Origin: Flavipsychrobacter stenotrophus
GTDB taxonomy: Bacteria > Bacteroidota > Bacteroidia > Chitinophagales > Chitinophagaceae
NCBI GenBank assembly: GCA_945902755.1
Contig: CAMDNC010000010.1
Coordinates: 1 to 41,264 of the forward strand
Length of the DNA: 41,264 nt
Reading direction: 5' to 3'
Positions 9,222 through 19,400 of this stretch are shown here, piece by piece. Within the stretch, counting starts at the first letter, position 1, and each line of letters begins with the position of its first letter. Under the pieces are notes generated by a model, which did no database searches, was not told the DNA's origin, and saw only the letters and a program-made list of their open reading frames with translations. Position numbers and translations under genes: made by a program.

Positions 9222-9244
9222 GAATGAAATAAAATGTGGTATTA

Positions 9245-9955
9245 CTATGCCATATTATGAAACACTTGCTGCACGTCGTCATCTTGCTCTACGCGCTCTA
9301 TCAATTTAAAAACATCTTCTGATTGCTCTTCCGATACAGGAACTGTATTTAAAGGTATCCACTCCAACTCCGCCGATATAGGTGTAATTCCTTTTTCTTC
9401 AAGTGCCTTTTGCATATTTCCAAAATCAGTAAAACCGCAGCGTACTATTATATTGCCTTCGCTATCCTCACCTACTTCCTCCAGCCCAAAATCAATCAGC
9501 TCCAACTCCATATCATCCATGTTCAATCCCTCAGGCTTTAATTTAAACACCCCTAGTTGCTTAAACAAAAAACCGACCGACCCGCTATTGCCTAATGCAC
9601 CACCACCTTTATTGAAATGCGAACGAACATTAGCTACGGTACGGGTAGTATTATCGGTTGCGGTTACCACCAGTATAGCTACTCCATGCGGACCATAACC
9701 TTCATACAATACCTCATCATAGTTACTGGTATCCTTGCCCAGTGCATTCTTAATAGCAGCTTCAATTCTGTCTTTGGGCATGTTCACTGACTTACCATTC
9801 TGAATAACCCTACGTAGCATAGGATTATTTATGGGGTCAGCACCACCTTTTTTTACAGCTATAGCAATCTCCTTACCTATTCGGCTAAATTGCTTTGCCA
9901 TACGGTCATACCGCGCAAACATTGTAGACTTACGAACTTCAAATATCCTACCCAT
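9245..9955 (-). CDS. yebC: YebC/PmpR family transcriptional regulator / translation factor
   Basis: The 236-aa protein spans the whole YebC/TACO1 family: RDR-type helix (ARYDRMAKQFSRIGKEIAIAVKKGG), PxxNPMLRRVIQNGKSVNMPKDRIEAAIKNA, EGYGPHGVAILVVTATDNTTRTVANVRSHFNKGGGALGNSGSVGFLF and the acidic C-terminal domain. The family is annotated as DNA-binding regulators; recent work on homologues points to help with ribosomes stalled at proline stretches. The N-terminus differs from the usual MAGHSKWANIKHRK (here MGRIFEVRKSTMFARYDRM), as is seen in one Bacteroidota subgroup. It has its own -7 element at 9994-9987 and a strong terminator. Confidence 0.93.
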   Translation of the reverse strand: MGRIFEVRKSTMFARYDRMAKQFSRIGKEIAIAVKKGGADPINNPMLRRVIQNGKSVNMPKDRIEAAIKNALGKDTSNYDEVLYEGYGPHGVAILVVTATDNTTRTVANVRSHFNKGGGALGNSGSVGFLFKQLGVFKLKPEGLNMDDMELELIDFGLEEVGEDSEGNIIVRCGFTDFGNMQKALEEKGITPISAELEWIPLNTVPVSEEQSEDVFKLIERVEQDDDVQQVFHNMA

Positions 9956-9986
9956 ATTACCAAGTTAAAGCATTAAAATCAGGGCG

Positions 9987-9994
9987 CAAAAGTA
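9987..9994 (-). promoter_or_regulatory. Bacteroidota -7 element for yebC
   Basis: On the minus strand TACTTTTG fits TAnnTTTG. It lies 31 nt upstream of the yebC ATG, in the 49-bp gap after the rsmG stop. A -33 TTG at proper spacing was not found. Confidence 0.45.
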
Positions 9995-10004
9995 CACAAA
10001 GAAG

Positions 10005-10640
10005 TTACAGTTTGGGCACATATACTACAAACTTTTCTTCAAAAGAAGCTTCTCTGAAAATGTCATAAACTTTCCACGCTTGCACTATGCGTTTCAATCC
10101 GGTATCATTTATCTCTTTGGTCAGGTCGCCACCTTTAAGACATACCAACCCATTTGGCAATTCTTCTCCTTTTTGTCCGCGACGGATAAGTGGAGAAACC
10201 CATCTCCACAAATCAGCTAAGGGAGCCACTGCTCTTGATACAGCATAGTCAAACGACACACCTTTCAGGTCTTCTACTCTAGTGTGTATTGCTGTCACAT
10301 TAGTAAGCCCTATAGCATCTGCCACTTCCTGCACTACTTTTATTTTTTTGCCTATGCTATCCGTCAACACAAACTGCACCTCAGGATTAAATATGGCTAG
10401 CGGTATTCCTGGAAAACCGCCACCCGTACCTATATCCACCACCTTTGCACCTTTGTCAAAAGGGCATATTGCAGCAATAGCTAATGAATGTAAAACGTGT
10501 CGTTCATAAAGTGAATCTATATCCTTACGAGATATCACATTAATCTTTTCATTCCAATCTCTGTACAACTCATTTAGCTGAGAGAATTGTTGCAATTGTT
10601 TTTCGGTAAAATCATCAAAATACTTTAATATTATTTCCAA
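10005..10640 (-). CDS. rsmG: 16S rRNA (guanine-527-N7)-methyltransferase RsmG
   Basis: The protein shows the RsmG/GidB fold: N-terminal helix LYRDWNEKINVISRKDIDSLYERHVLHSLAIA, SAM motif I VVDIGTGGGFPGIPLAIFNP, LTDSIGKKIKVVQEVADAIGLTN and catalytic-region DYAVSRAVAPLADLWRW. It methylates G527 of 16S rRNA, and loss in other bacteria gives low-level streptomycin resistance. The start is a TTG. I prefer the TTG at 10640 (MEIILKYFDDFTEKQ), which fits the usual Bacteroidota N-terminus; a TTG at 10658 would add six lysine-rich residues. With the preferred start it overlaps the end of the upstream glycosyltransferase gene by 10 nt (28 nt with the other), so translation is likely coupled. Confidence 0.93.
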   Translation of the reverse strand: MEIILKYFDDFTEKQLQQFSQLNELYRDWNEKINVISRKDIDSLYERHVLHSLAIAAICPFDKGAKVVDIGTGGGFPGIPLAIFNPEVQFVLTDSIGKKIKVVQEVADAIGLTNVTAIHTRVEDLKGVSFDYAVSRAVAPLADLWRWVSPLIRRGQKGEELPNGLVCLKGGDLTKEINDTGLKRIVQAWKVYDIFREASFEEKFVVYVPKL

Positions 10641-11734
10641 TTTTTTTTGTTTTTCCAAGTTATGTATGGCAGAAACGCAAAGTTATACATCATCCACCCC
10701 AAATCGAATAGCGGCAACAAATAAAGAGGTATTTTTTCATTCAGCCTATTCAATACCCGTTTCCATACCCACCAGTATAAAACACACCTAATCAAAATAA
10801 TTATAATAGGCAACTTTGGTACAAAAAAAACAGAACACAGCATCAAAATCCATATACCTGCATGCGACAGCGCATACCCACCTAGCAATAATTGAGTACT
10901 GGTTTTGTAATACTTACCGGTAGATAGATGTCTTTGTTTTTGATGTATCCATCCAGCTATAGTTGCTTTTGCAGCAGAATACGTAAATGCATCAGGGTTA
11001 CTCACTACAGCTACATTGGTCGCTGTGCCTGCAATCTGAACCAGCAAATCATCGTCCCCCGATGGTATTGCATGCCATATTGGGTCTTTAATTGCCTTCT
11101 CTAGTACGGTTCGTGTACAAGCCATGTTTCGCCCCACCGCCATATAAGGCATACCAATGGAAGCATAGGTGCTGTACTGAAGATAGGTATGCATTGTTTC
11201 CCAGCGTACAAATGCATTAAATACTCCCAACTTAGTATAGTACCCGCCATAACCCGCCACTATCTCCTTGCCAATATGCAAGGGGGCAACCATTAACCTT
11301 AACCAATTATTGCTTGCCGGCTTACAGTCAGCATCAGTCATCAACAGCATATAGTGCTTAGCCTTTTGTAGCCCCATAGCTAGTGCATTCTTCTTCCCTT
11401 TACTGTCACCTACATCAATATTTACAACAACAAGATGTGGGTATTCCAGTTTCAAACTGTTCAATATAGCTGTCGTTTCATCAGTAGAGCCATCATTTAT
11501 TACCACTACCTCATAATACGACCTATCATATTTATCCGGGTAAACTTGGCTGAGCACTTGAGGTAAGTTGATAGAAAGTTGTTCAGCTTCATTTTTGGCA
11601 CATATTATTACGCTTACTGGATAGCGGTTTAACGTGTCTGCATGTATATTCCGTAAAGCGTGAAAACGAAGCAAAAAGAAAGCCCCGAATACGCACTGCA
11701 TTGTAAAAACAACAACTACTACAAACAATAACAT
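10631..11734 (-). CDS. Membrane-anchored glycosyltransferase family 2
   Basis: A 367-aa protein with an N-terminal membrane helix (residues 1-22), then a GT-A fold catalytic domain: PVSVIICAKNEAEQL, EVVVINDGSTDET, MTDADCKPA (DxD-like metal site), a downstream SGDDDLLVQ acid and QKQRHLS resembling the Q(Q/R)xRW motif of processive GT2 enzymes. Several hydrophobic segments occupy roughly residues 270-355. Such enzymes polymerise or transfer sugars from nucleotide-sugars at the inner membrane. The acceptor and sugar cannot be predicted. It is the first gene before rsmG, divergent from arginase across 176 bp. Confidence 0.87.
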   Translation of the reverse strand: MLLFVVVVVFTMQCVFGAFFLLRFHALRNIHADTLNRYPVSVIICAKNEAEQLSINLPQVLSQVYPDKYDRSYYEVVVINDGSTDETTAILNSLKLEYPHLVVVNIDVGDSKGKKNALAMGLQKAKHYMLLMTDADCKPASNNWLRLMVAPLHIGKEIVAGYGGYYTKLGVFNAFVRWETMHTYLQYSTYASIGMPYMAVGRNMACTRTVLEKAIKDPIWHAIPSGDDDLLVQIAGTATNVAVVSNPDAFTYSAAKATIAGWIHQKQRHLSTGKYYKTSTQLLLGGYALSHAGIWILMLCSVFFVPKLPIIIILIRCVLYWWVWKRVLNRLNEKIPLYLLPLFDLGWMMYNFAFLPYITWKNKKNWK

Positions 11735-11896
11735 GAGGGGTAAAGTTAAGTTGGCTAATTGATTTCTAATAAAACATGCTTACCACAACAATTTTACATA
11801 AGCTGCTATTCTGTACTTAATACATAATAATCACAAAAGAAATGCTAAAGAATTACATTTTGCTGTTTAGTAAGATGGCAATTTGCCATATTTCTC

Positions 11897-11904
11897 TATC
11901 TTTG
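11897..11904 (+). promoter_or_regulatory. -7 element abutting the arginase start codon
   Basis: TATCTTTG is an exact TAnnTTTG match ending 6 nt before ATG 11911. The expected transcript start falls at or next to the A of the ATG, so the mRNA may be leaderless. The -33 element is not clear. Confidence 0.5.
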
Positions 11905-11910
11905 AACTGT

Positions 11911-12858
11911 ATGCGCAATATTAAAATCTTAGAAGTAAGGTCAGAAATAGGAGCCGGAACACGTGGAGCTAGCTTGGGTGTAGATGCAATTAAAATTGCT
12001 GCTTTAGACTTCATGAGCAATCTTTTTGTCAATTTCCCTTCTGAAATTGTCGAAACAGAAAACAGATTATTGTACGAACCCATCGCCTCCCCCTACGCAA
12101 AGCGCATTGTTGGTATACATACCATGTACGAAAGAGTATCACTTGCAGTAGCTGAAACAGTAAAGTCTGGTCTTTTTCCCTTAGTATTAGCAGGCGACCA
12201 TAGCACTGCAGGAGCTACTATTGCCGGTCTTAAAATCGCTCGCCCCAAACGTAGATTGGGCGTAGTTTGGATTGATGCACATGCCGATCTTCACTCACCT
12301 TATACCACCCCATCGGGCAACATGCATGGAATGCCGTTGTCAATTTCTCTGGCAGACGATAATGTGGAAAATCAAATGCACAACCCTGATGCTAAAACAG
12401 TAGAAGTTTGGCAAAAATTAAAAAACCTTGGCAAGATTGAGCCAAAAATTCTTCCCGAAGACATCGTATTCATTGCGCTTAGAGATTATGAAAAGGAAGA
12501 AGAAGCATTATTAAAAAAGGGCAACATAAAAGTAATTCCCGTAGCCGAACTGCGACGTAAGGGAGTAGAAAATGTTGTCAGACAAACGTTCCTTCACTTG
12601 TCCAATTGCGACGATATTTATGTAAGTTTCGATGTGGATAGTCTGGATAGTTCTATCTCCCGAGGCACAGGTACACCTGTTAGCAACGGCCTGAAGGAAA
12701 GAGAAGCAGAAGATCTTATTGCATCCTTCATGCAACATCACAAAATATGCTGTTTCGAAATAGCAGAAGTTAATCCAACCCTTGACAAAGAAAACATGAT
12801 GGCGGAAATTGCATTCAATATTCTGCAAAGAAGTGTTAACCTGTTGATGTTGAACTAA
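11911..12858 (+). CDS. rocF: Arginase (ureohydrolase family)
   Basis: The 315-aa protein carries the ureohydrolase metal-site motifs: LAGDHSTAGA, VVWIDAHADLHSP (DAHAD) and YVSFDVDSLDSSISRGTGTPV (SFDVDSLD). The late CFEIAEVNPTLD resembles the VEVNPxLD of arginases, so arginase is favoured over agmatinase or formimidoylglutamase. It hydrolyses L-arginine to ornithine and urea with two Mn ions. No urease genes are visible. The chosen start is ATG 11911 (MRNIKILEVRSEIGAG), the usual N-terminus; an upstream in-frame ATG at 11842 would place the -7 element inside the coding region. Ornithine aminotransferase, the next step, lies at 38778-40010. Confidence 0.88.
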   Translation: MRNIKILEVRSEIGAGTRGASLGVDAIKIAALDFMSNLFVNFPSEIVETENRLLYEPIASPYAKRIVGIHTMYERVSLAVAETVKSGLFPLVLAGDHSTAGATIAGLKIARPKRRLGVVWIDAHADLHSPYTTPSGNMHGMPLSISLADDNVENQMHNPDAKTVEVWQKLKNLGKIEPKILPEDIVFIALRDYEKEEEALLKKGNIKVIPVAELRRKGVENVVRQTFLHLSNCDDIYVSFDVDSLDSSISRGTGTPVSNGLKEREAEDLIASFMQHHKICCFEIAEVNPTLDKENMMAEIAFNILQRSVNLLMLN

Positions 12859-12917
12859 TAAATTGCAATTTTTATAAATAATATTATCAGACTAATTTAT
12901 TGATTTTAATTTTTAGG

Positions 12918-12946
12918 TGATAGAGGTAGTTTAACTGCTTCTATCA
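12918..12946 (+). terminator. Hairpin after arginase, possible terminator
   Basis: TGATAGAGGTAGTT (12918-12931) pairs with AACTGCTTCTATCA (12933-12946) through 12 Watson-Crick and two G-U pairs, giving a compact stem 59 nt after the arginase stop. There is no U-tract. Confidence 0.45.
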
Positions 12947-13156
12947 TCGTTCGTCTGAACATAATATCTGAAACGTACTCTCAAATACCTTGAATATATT
13001 TCCTTCTTTACTTTAGTAGATTTTTTCAATTTTACAATTGAACTTGTTAAGGAGATGTCATTAACATATCAATAGAGATCAAGAACGACGCAACTACAAT
13101 CTATAGTTTAATTTTGGCACAAATTACAAAGTCTCCCTCCCACATCCTTTGGCAAG

Positions 13157-13190
13157 ACATTTTATTTTTGTTATGCTAAAAATAAAATGT
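13157..13190. other. AT-rich inverted repeat with 13-bp perfect arms
   Basis: Arms 13157-13169 and 13178-13190 are exact reverse complements (ACATTTTATTTTT and its complement) around an 8-nt loop. It sits 237 bp before the giant gene start. Its role is unknown: a protein-binding site or an mRNA structure are both possible. Confidence 0.5.
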
Positions 13191-13426
13191 TACAATACAT
13201 TATAAAACTAATGAGATAGTATACAGAAATTAACTTACAACAAAATAAAACATATTTATTATTATTTCAAGATGTATGTTTTTTTTAAATAAGTTCAAGC
13301 TTATTTTTAATAAATAAATGTAATTATTTTTTACATGAAATTTAATGGTTTATTTACAATAGCGTAACGGCAAAATATCATTTAATTAAAGGTCTAATTT
13401 GAATTTTGTAGATTAAATACAGTTTC

Positions 13427-16400
13427 ATGAATCAAAGTCTACAAAAGAAGTCAATTAAGTATTTGTTGTCTGCCTGTATTGTTTTGGGCGTGCTTTTTTT
13501 GTCAAATAAGATTGATGCTCAGGTAGTATGGAGCGGAGAACCGGCATCTGCATGGTTAACGGGAGGCAACTGGACAGGCGGTAGTGCACCAACTACTGCA
13601 CAGGTGGCGCAATTCAATGCTAACCCTACAAGTGCAGCTACAGGAGTCGGTATAAACATGAATGGTTCTACCAACAACGGATCGAATAATCAGGCTTGTG
13701 CTGCCATTTACGTTTCTTCATCAAGATCGAACGCCTTGTTGATAGGTAATAGCTCTACTACAGCCAATGGAATACTTACGTTAAATGGAGGTACCGTTAA
13801 TGGGCAAGCCAACTCAATCTTGGGTTGTTTTTCAGGCAGTTCATCTACACTCACCATACAAAACACCCAAGGTTCTGGAAACAGAACAATGGGGGTTACA
13901 TTTACTGGTAGCACAGGCTTAAATATTTTGTGCGGCGTAGGAACCAATACTGTTGTTGGAAATACAATCAATATAACTAGTATTCTATCAGGAACTGCTG
14001 CACTCACCTTTTTAGGAAATGGCACTTGGAATGGCACCACAGGAAATAATGGCGGGTTACTTCGTCTTGGAGCTACAAATACTTTTTCAGGTGGCATTAC
14101 TGTTGGCGCAAATGACGGGACTTCAAGCGGTATACTACAGTTAGATACCAGAACTGCAATTTCCAACACTTCAGGTAACGATATCACTATCAACAACAAC
14201 AGCCAGCTTTACCTCAATGCGTCAACTGGTGCTTGGACTACAGGCAATATCACACTTACTTTGAATGGCCTTGGAAACAATGTTACTACAACATATGGTT
14301 CAGGGGCTCTCAGGACTGCACCTGGAATCGTTTATAGTTGGACCGGTCCAGTATCTCTGGCGAGTACGGCTGATATCTCAATTATTAATACTGGGGGAAC
14401 ATTAACATTATCTGGTACTGTTTCTGGAAGTGGACAATTGGTAAAGAATGGTCAGGGTACGTTAGTCTTGAGTGGATCTGGCACCTGGACAGGTGGTACA
14501 TTAATTAAGAATGGTACAGTGACTGTAAATTCAAGTGGTTCTATGAGTACTGGTGCGTTGTCTTTGTTCCAGACTGCTACTAACAATACGGCCCTTAATT
14601 TAAACAATACTGCGCAAAGCATTAGCAGCTTGAGCAGTAGTTTTACAGCAGTATCAGGATCACTGACTCAGATCATTACACTTGGTTCAGGACACACGCT
14701 TACTGTAAACCAAAGTACAAATACAAGTTTTGGTATAGGCGCTGTCACTTCGTTGACAAGTACATTGGTGGGTGCAGGAGCATTGGTTAAATCAGGAACT
14801 GGTAGGCTAACCCTCACTGGTGGAGGCAATACTTTTTCTGGTGGCCTTACAATTACAGGTGGCGAACTCAGATTTAGTACACCGACCAGTACGTATGCTA
14901 CAACTACGACATCGGTAAGTGCCACACCTGTTACTATGAATGGAGGCACGCTTGGTACAAGCGGGATTGGTGCAAACTCAAGTAGACCAATATTTTTTGG
15001 TACAATAAATTTGGCAGAAAATTCGACTATTGACCTCGGCACAGCCAATGCCCACTTAATAAGATTCGCTGCCAGCAATGGGGTGAGCTGGACAGCAGCT
15101 AAAACACTAACAATTACCAACTGGACCGGCAATTTGGGCGTTTCTGGCACAAAGGGACAAATTTTTGTCGGCACTACATCAGCGGGACTTACCGCAAGCC
15201 AGCTTCTACAGATCCAATTTGATATAGGTGGTGTCAACTATCCTGCTGCGTTGCTTTCTACCGGTGAATTGGTGCCAATGCCATCAGTATTCACAGTTAC
15301 AGGAGGAGGATCGTATTGTGCAGGTGGTACAGGTGTAGCAGTAGGTTTGAGCAATTCGCAGACTTTAGTGAAATACCAACTGTATAACGGGGCTTCAACT
15401 GTTGGAACTGCTGTTACAGGTACTGGATCTGCACTTTCGTTCGGTTTGCAAACTGCTGCAGGCACATATACAGTTCTTGCAAGCCCTGTAGCGGGTGCGG
15501 GAGCATCAGTAAATATGTCAGGAAGTGCAGTAATTACTATAAATCCTTCCCCTATAGTCGCCGCAATTTCAGGTGCTAGCGCTTTGTGTGCTGGCGGCGG
15601 TACTTCATATACCAATGCTACTCCAGATGGTGTATGGGTAAGTAGTAATACTTCTGTTGCTACTATCGGTACAGCAGGAAGTCTTTCAGCTATTGCAGCC
15701 GGAACTACTTTAGTTTCTTATACAGTAACTGATGGTTTAGGATGTTCCACTACGGTTACTACCTCAGTAACAGTTCGCTCTATACCTACAGCAGCCCCAA
15801 CCAACAATGGATATATCTGCGTAGGCGGTACAGTAACCCTGACCGCAAACCCAGCCAACGGAGCAAACACTTATACATGGAGTGGCTCGTCATTGTCGGC
15901 TACTAACACTGCTAACCCAACTGCAACACCGATCTCAACAACTGTATACTCACTGACAGTAAGCGATGGTACAGCAGATGCAGGTTGTTCACCAGCTACC
16001 ATATATACTACCTCAGTAACAGTTAACTCCACCCCCACAGCAGCACCTACCAACAGTGGCCCTATCTGTAACGGTGGTACTGTAACATTGACAGCCAACG
16101 GTGCAGGTGGAGCAAGTGCTTACACTTGGAGTGGTTCATCTTTATCGTCGTCAGTAGTTGCCAATCCTACCGCTACACCTACAGTTACTACTGTGTATTC
16201 ATTAACTGTAACAGACGGTTCAACACAGCCTGGTTGTTCACCAGCTACCATATATACTACCTCAGTTACCGTTCGTCCTACACCTACAGCAGCCCCAACC
16301 AACAATGGTTATATCTGCGTAGGCGGTACAGTAACCCTGACTGCTAACCCAGCCAACGGTGCAAACACATACACATGGAGTGGCTCATCATTGTCGGCCA

Positions 16401-19400
16401 CTAACACTGCTAACCCAACTGCAACACCGATCTCAACAACTGTATACTCACTGACAGTGAGCGACGGTACAGCAGATGCAGGTTGTGCGCCTTCTACAGT
16501 GTACACTACCTCAGTAACAGTTAATGCTACCCCAACAGCAGCACCTACTAACAGTGGTACAATTTGTAACGGTGGTACAGTAACACTAACTGCCAATGGC
16601 GCAGGTGGAGCAAGTGCTTACTCTTGGAGTGGTTCATCTTTATCATCTTCAATTGTTGCCAATCCTACAGCTACTCCTACAGTTACTACTGTGTATTCAC
16701 TGACAGTAACTGATGGTTCTAGCCAGCCAGGTTGTACACCAGCTACCATATATACTACCTCAGTAACGGTTAACACTACCCCCACAGCAGCCCCTACCAA
16801 CAGTGGTCCAATTTGTAATGGTGGTACAGTAACGCTAACTGCAAACGGTGCTGGTGGAGCTTCAACTTACTCATGGAGTGGTCCGTCATTATCATCATCA
16901 GTTGTTGCTAATCCTACAGCTACACCTACAGTTACTACTGTATATTCTCTGACTGTAACAGATGGTTCAGGCCTGCCTGGTTGTTCGCCAGCTACCATAT
17001 ATACTACTTCAGTAACCGTTCGTCCTACACCGACAGCAGCCCCAACCAACAATGGTTACATCTGCGTAGGCGGCACAGTAACCCTAACTGCTAACCCAGC
17101 CAATGGTGCAAACACCTACACATGGAGTGGCTCATTATTGTCAGCAACTAACACTGAGAACCCTACTGCTACACCAGCATCAACTACTGTTTATTCACTG
17201 ACAGTAAGCGATGGTACAGCAGATGCAGGTTGCTCACCAGCTACGGTGTATACTACCTCAGTAACGGTTAATAACACTACCCCAACAGCTGCACCTACCA
17301 ACAGTGGTCCCATATGTAACGGTGGTACTGTAACGCTTACTGCCAATGGTGCAGGTGGAGCTTCATCTTACTCATGGAGTGGTTCATCTTTATCATCATC
17401 AGTTGTTGCCAATCCTACAGCTACCCCTACAGTTACTACTGTATATTCTCTTACTGTAACAGATGGTTCTAGCCAGCCTGGTTGTACGCCAGCTACAGTG
17501 TATACTACCTCAGTTACCGTTCGTCCTACACCTACAGCAGCCCCAACCAACAATGGTTACATCTGCGTAGGCGGTACAGTAACCCTGACTGCTAACCCAG
17601 CCAATGGAGCTAACTCCTATATATGGAGTGGCTCGTCCTTATCAGCTACTAACACTGAAAACCCTACAGCTACACCGCCCTCAACAACTGTATACTCACT
17701 AACAGTGAGCGACGGTACAGCAGATGCAGGTTGTGCGCCAGCTACAGTGTACACTACGTCTGTGACAGTTAATGCAGCACCTACAGCAGCACCTACTAAC
17801 AGTGGTCCAATTTGTAATGGTGGTACTGTAACTTTAACTGCAAACGGTGCTGGTGGAGCTTCATCTTACTCATGGAGTGGCACTTCATTATCATCATCAG
17901 TTGTTGCCAATCCTACAGCTACGCCTACCGTTACTACTGTATATTCTCTGACAGTAACTGATGGTTCTAGCCAGCCAGGTTGTACACCAGCTACCATATA
18001 TACTACTTCAGTAACCGTTCGTCCTACACCAACAGCAGCCCCAACCAACAATGGTTATATCTGCGTAGGCGGTACTGTTACCCTGACCGCAAACCCAGCC
18101 AACGGTGCAAACACCTATACATGGAGTGGCTCGTCCTTATCGGCTACTAACACTGAAAACCCTACAGCTACACCGCCCTCACCAACTGTATACTCACTAA
18201 CAGTGAGCGACGGTACAGCAGATGCAGGTTGTGCGCCAGCTACAGTGTACACTACATCTGTGACAGTTAGTGCTACACCTACAGCAGCGCCAACCAACAG
18301 TGGCGCTATCTGTAACGGTGGTACTGTAACGCTTACTGCCAATGGTGCTGGTGGTGCTACAAACTACTCATGGAATGGTTCATCCTTATCATCATCAGTT
18401 GTTGCCAATCCTACAGCTACACCTACAGTTACTACTGTATATTCACTGACAGTAACAGATGGTTCTAGCCAGCCAGGTTGTACACCGGCTACCATATATA
18501 CGACCTCAGTCACCGTCAACCCACTTCCTAATGCTGGCACAATAACAGGTACGGCTTCAGTTTGCTTATCTGGTACCACTTCTCTTGCAAATGCACAATC
18601 AGGTGGAGTTTGGACCAGTAGCAACACAGCAATAGCCACTGTAGGTACAGGCGGAGTTGTTTCTGGTATAACAGCAGGCAACGCTACAATATCCTACACG
18701 CTAACTAATATTTTTGGTTGTCAGAGTAGCGCTACGGCAGTAGTTACGGTTAATCCTTTTCCTGTAGTAGATACTATAACGGGTACACTAAATGTGTGTA
18801 AAGATGCTACTACTCCACTATCCAATAGTACAGGTGGTGGCGTATGGTCCAGCAGCACCCCCTCCGTCGCCACAATAGGTGTAACTGGTATAGTGACAGG
18901 TGTAAACACAGGAACGTCTACCATTTCTTACACAGTTACCAACGGATCCGATTGTGCAACCACAGTAACAAAAGTGGTAACAGTTAATCCGTTGCCGGTA
19001 ATAAGTAGTGTGGGCGAAATATATACAACATGTGAGAATGCTGATTTGGCATTGTTTGCCTCCTTACCTCTAGGCACATGGACAAGCAGTAATATTTCAA
19101 TAGCTAATATTGATACATTTGCGGGTTTAGTCACACCGGTAACAGTTGGTACTGCAATAATGAGTTATCAGGTAATACCTACAGGCTGTTTTGCCACACG
19201 CGAGATAACAATGATTGAGGCCCCAACGTCGATACTTGGTGCAACAGCAATGTGCCCTGGCGCCACAGCCACCCTTACCTCTACACCTAGTGGCGGAACT
19301 TGGTCTACATATAATCCAGCAGTAATATCTATTAATACAACTACTGGAGCCATAGCGGCAGTGAGGGTAGATTATAATAGTATATCGTTATCAGAGATAA

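Larger units (their letters stand above)
12859..13426. other. AT-rich 568-bp intergenic region upstream of the giant surface-protein gene
   Basis: No open frame with recognisable product was seen. The region is very AT-rich. It holds two hairpins listed separately and a TAATTTTG at 13109-13116 that fits the -7 consensus but would leave a leader of about 300 nt. Nearer the gene, TAATTTG at 13395-13401 is a one-base-short variant of the -7 motif 25 nt before the ATG. The region may hold the regulatory sequence of the giant gene. Confidence 0.5.

Noticed and set aside
11842-11910. Upstream ATG of arginase at 11842
   Set aside because: The extra 23 residues do not fit the family and contain the -7 element.
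15871-18342. Series of 61-105 aa minus-strand frames with similar sequences (LLVGAAVGV...)
   Set aside because: They recur with the 249-bp repeat of the plus-strand gene and are its antisense shadow; none has start context, promoter or family features.
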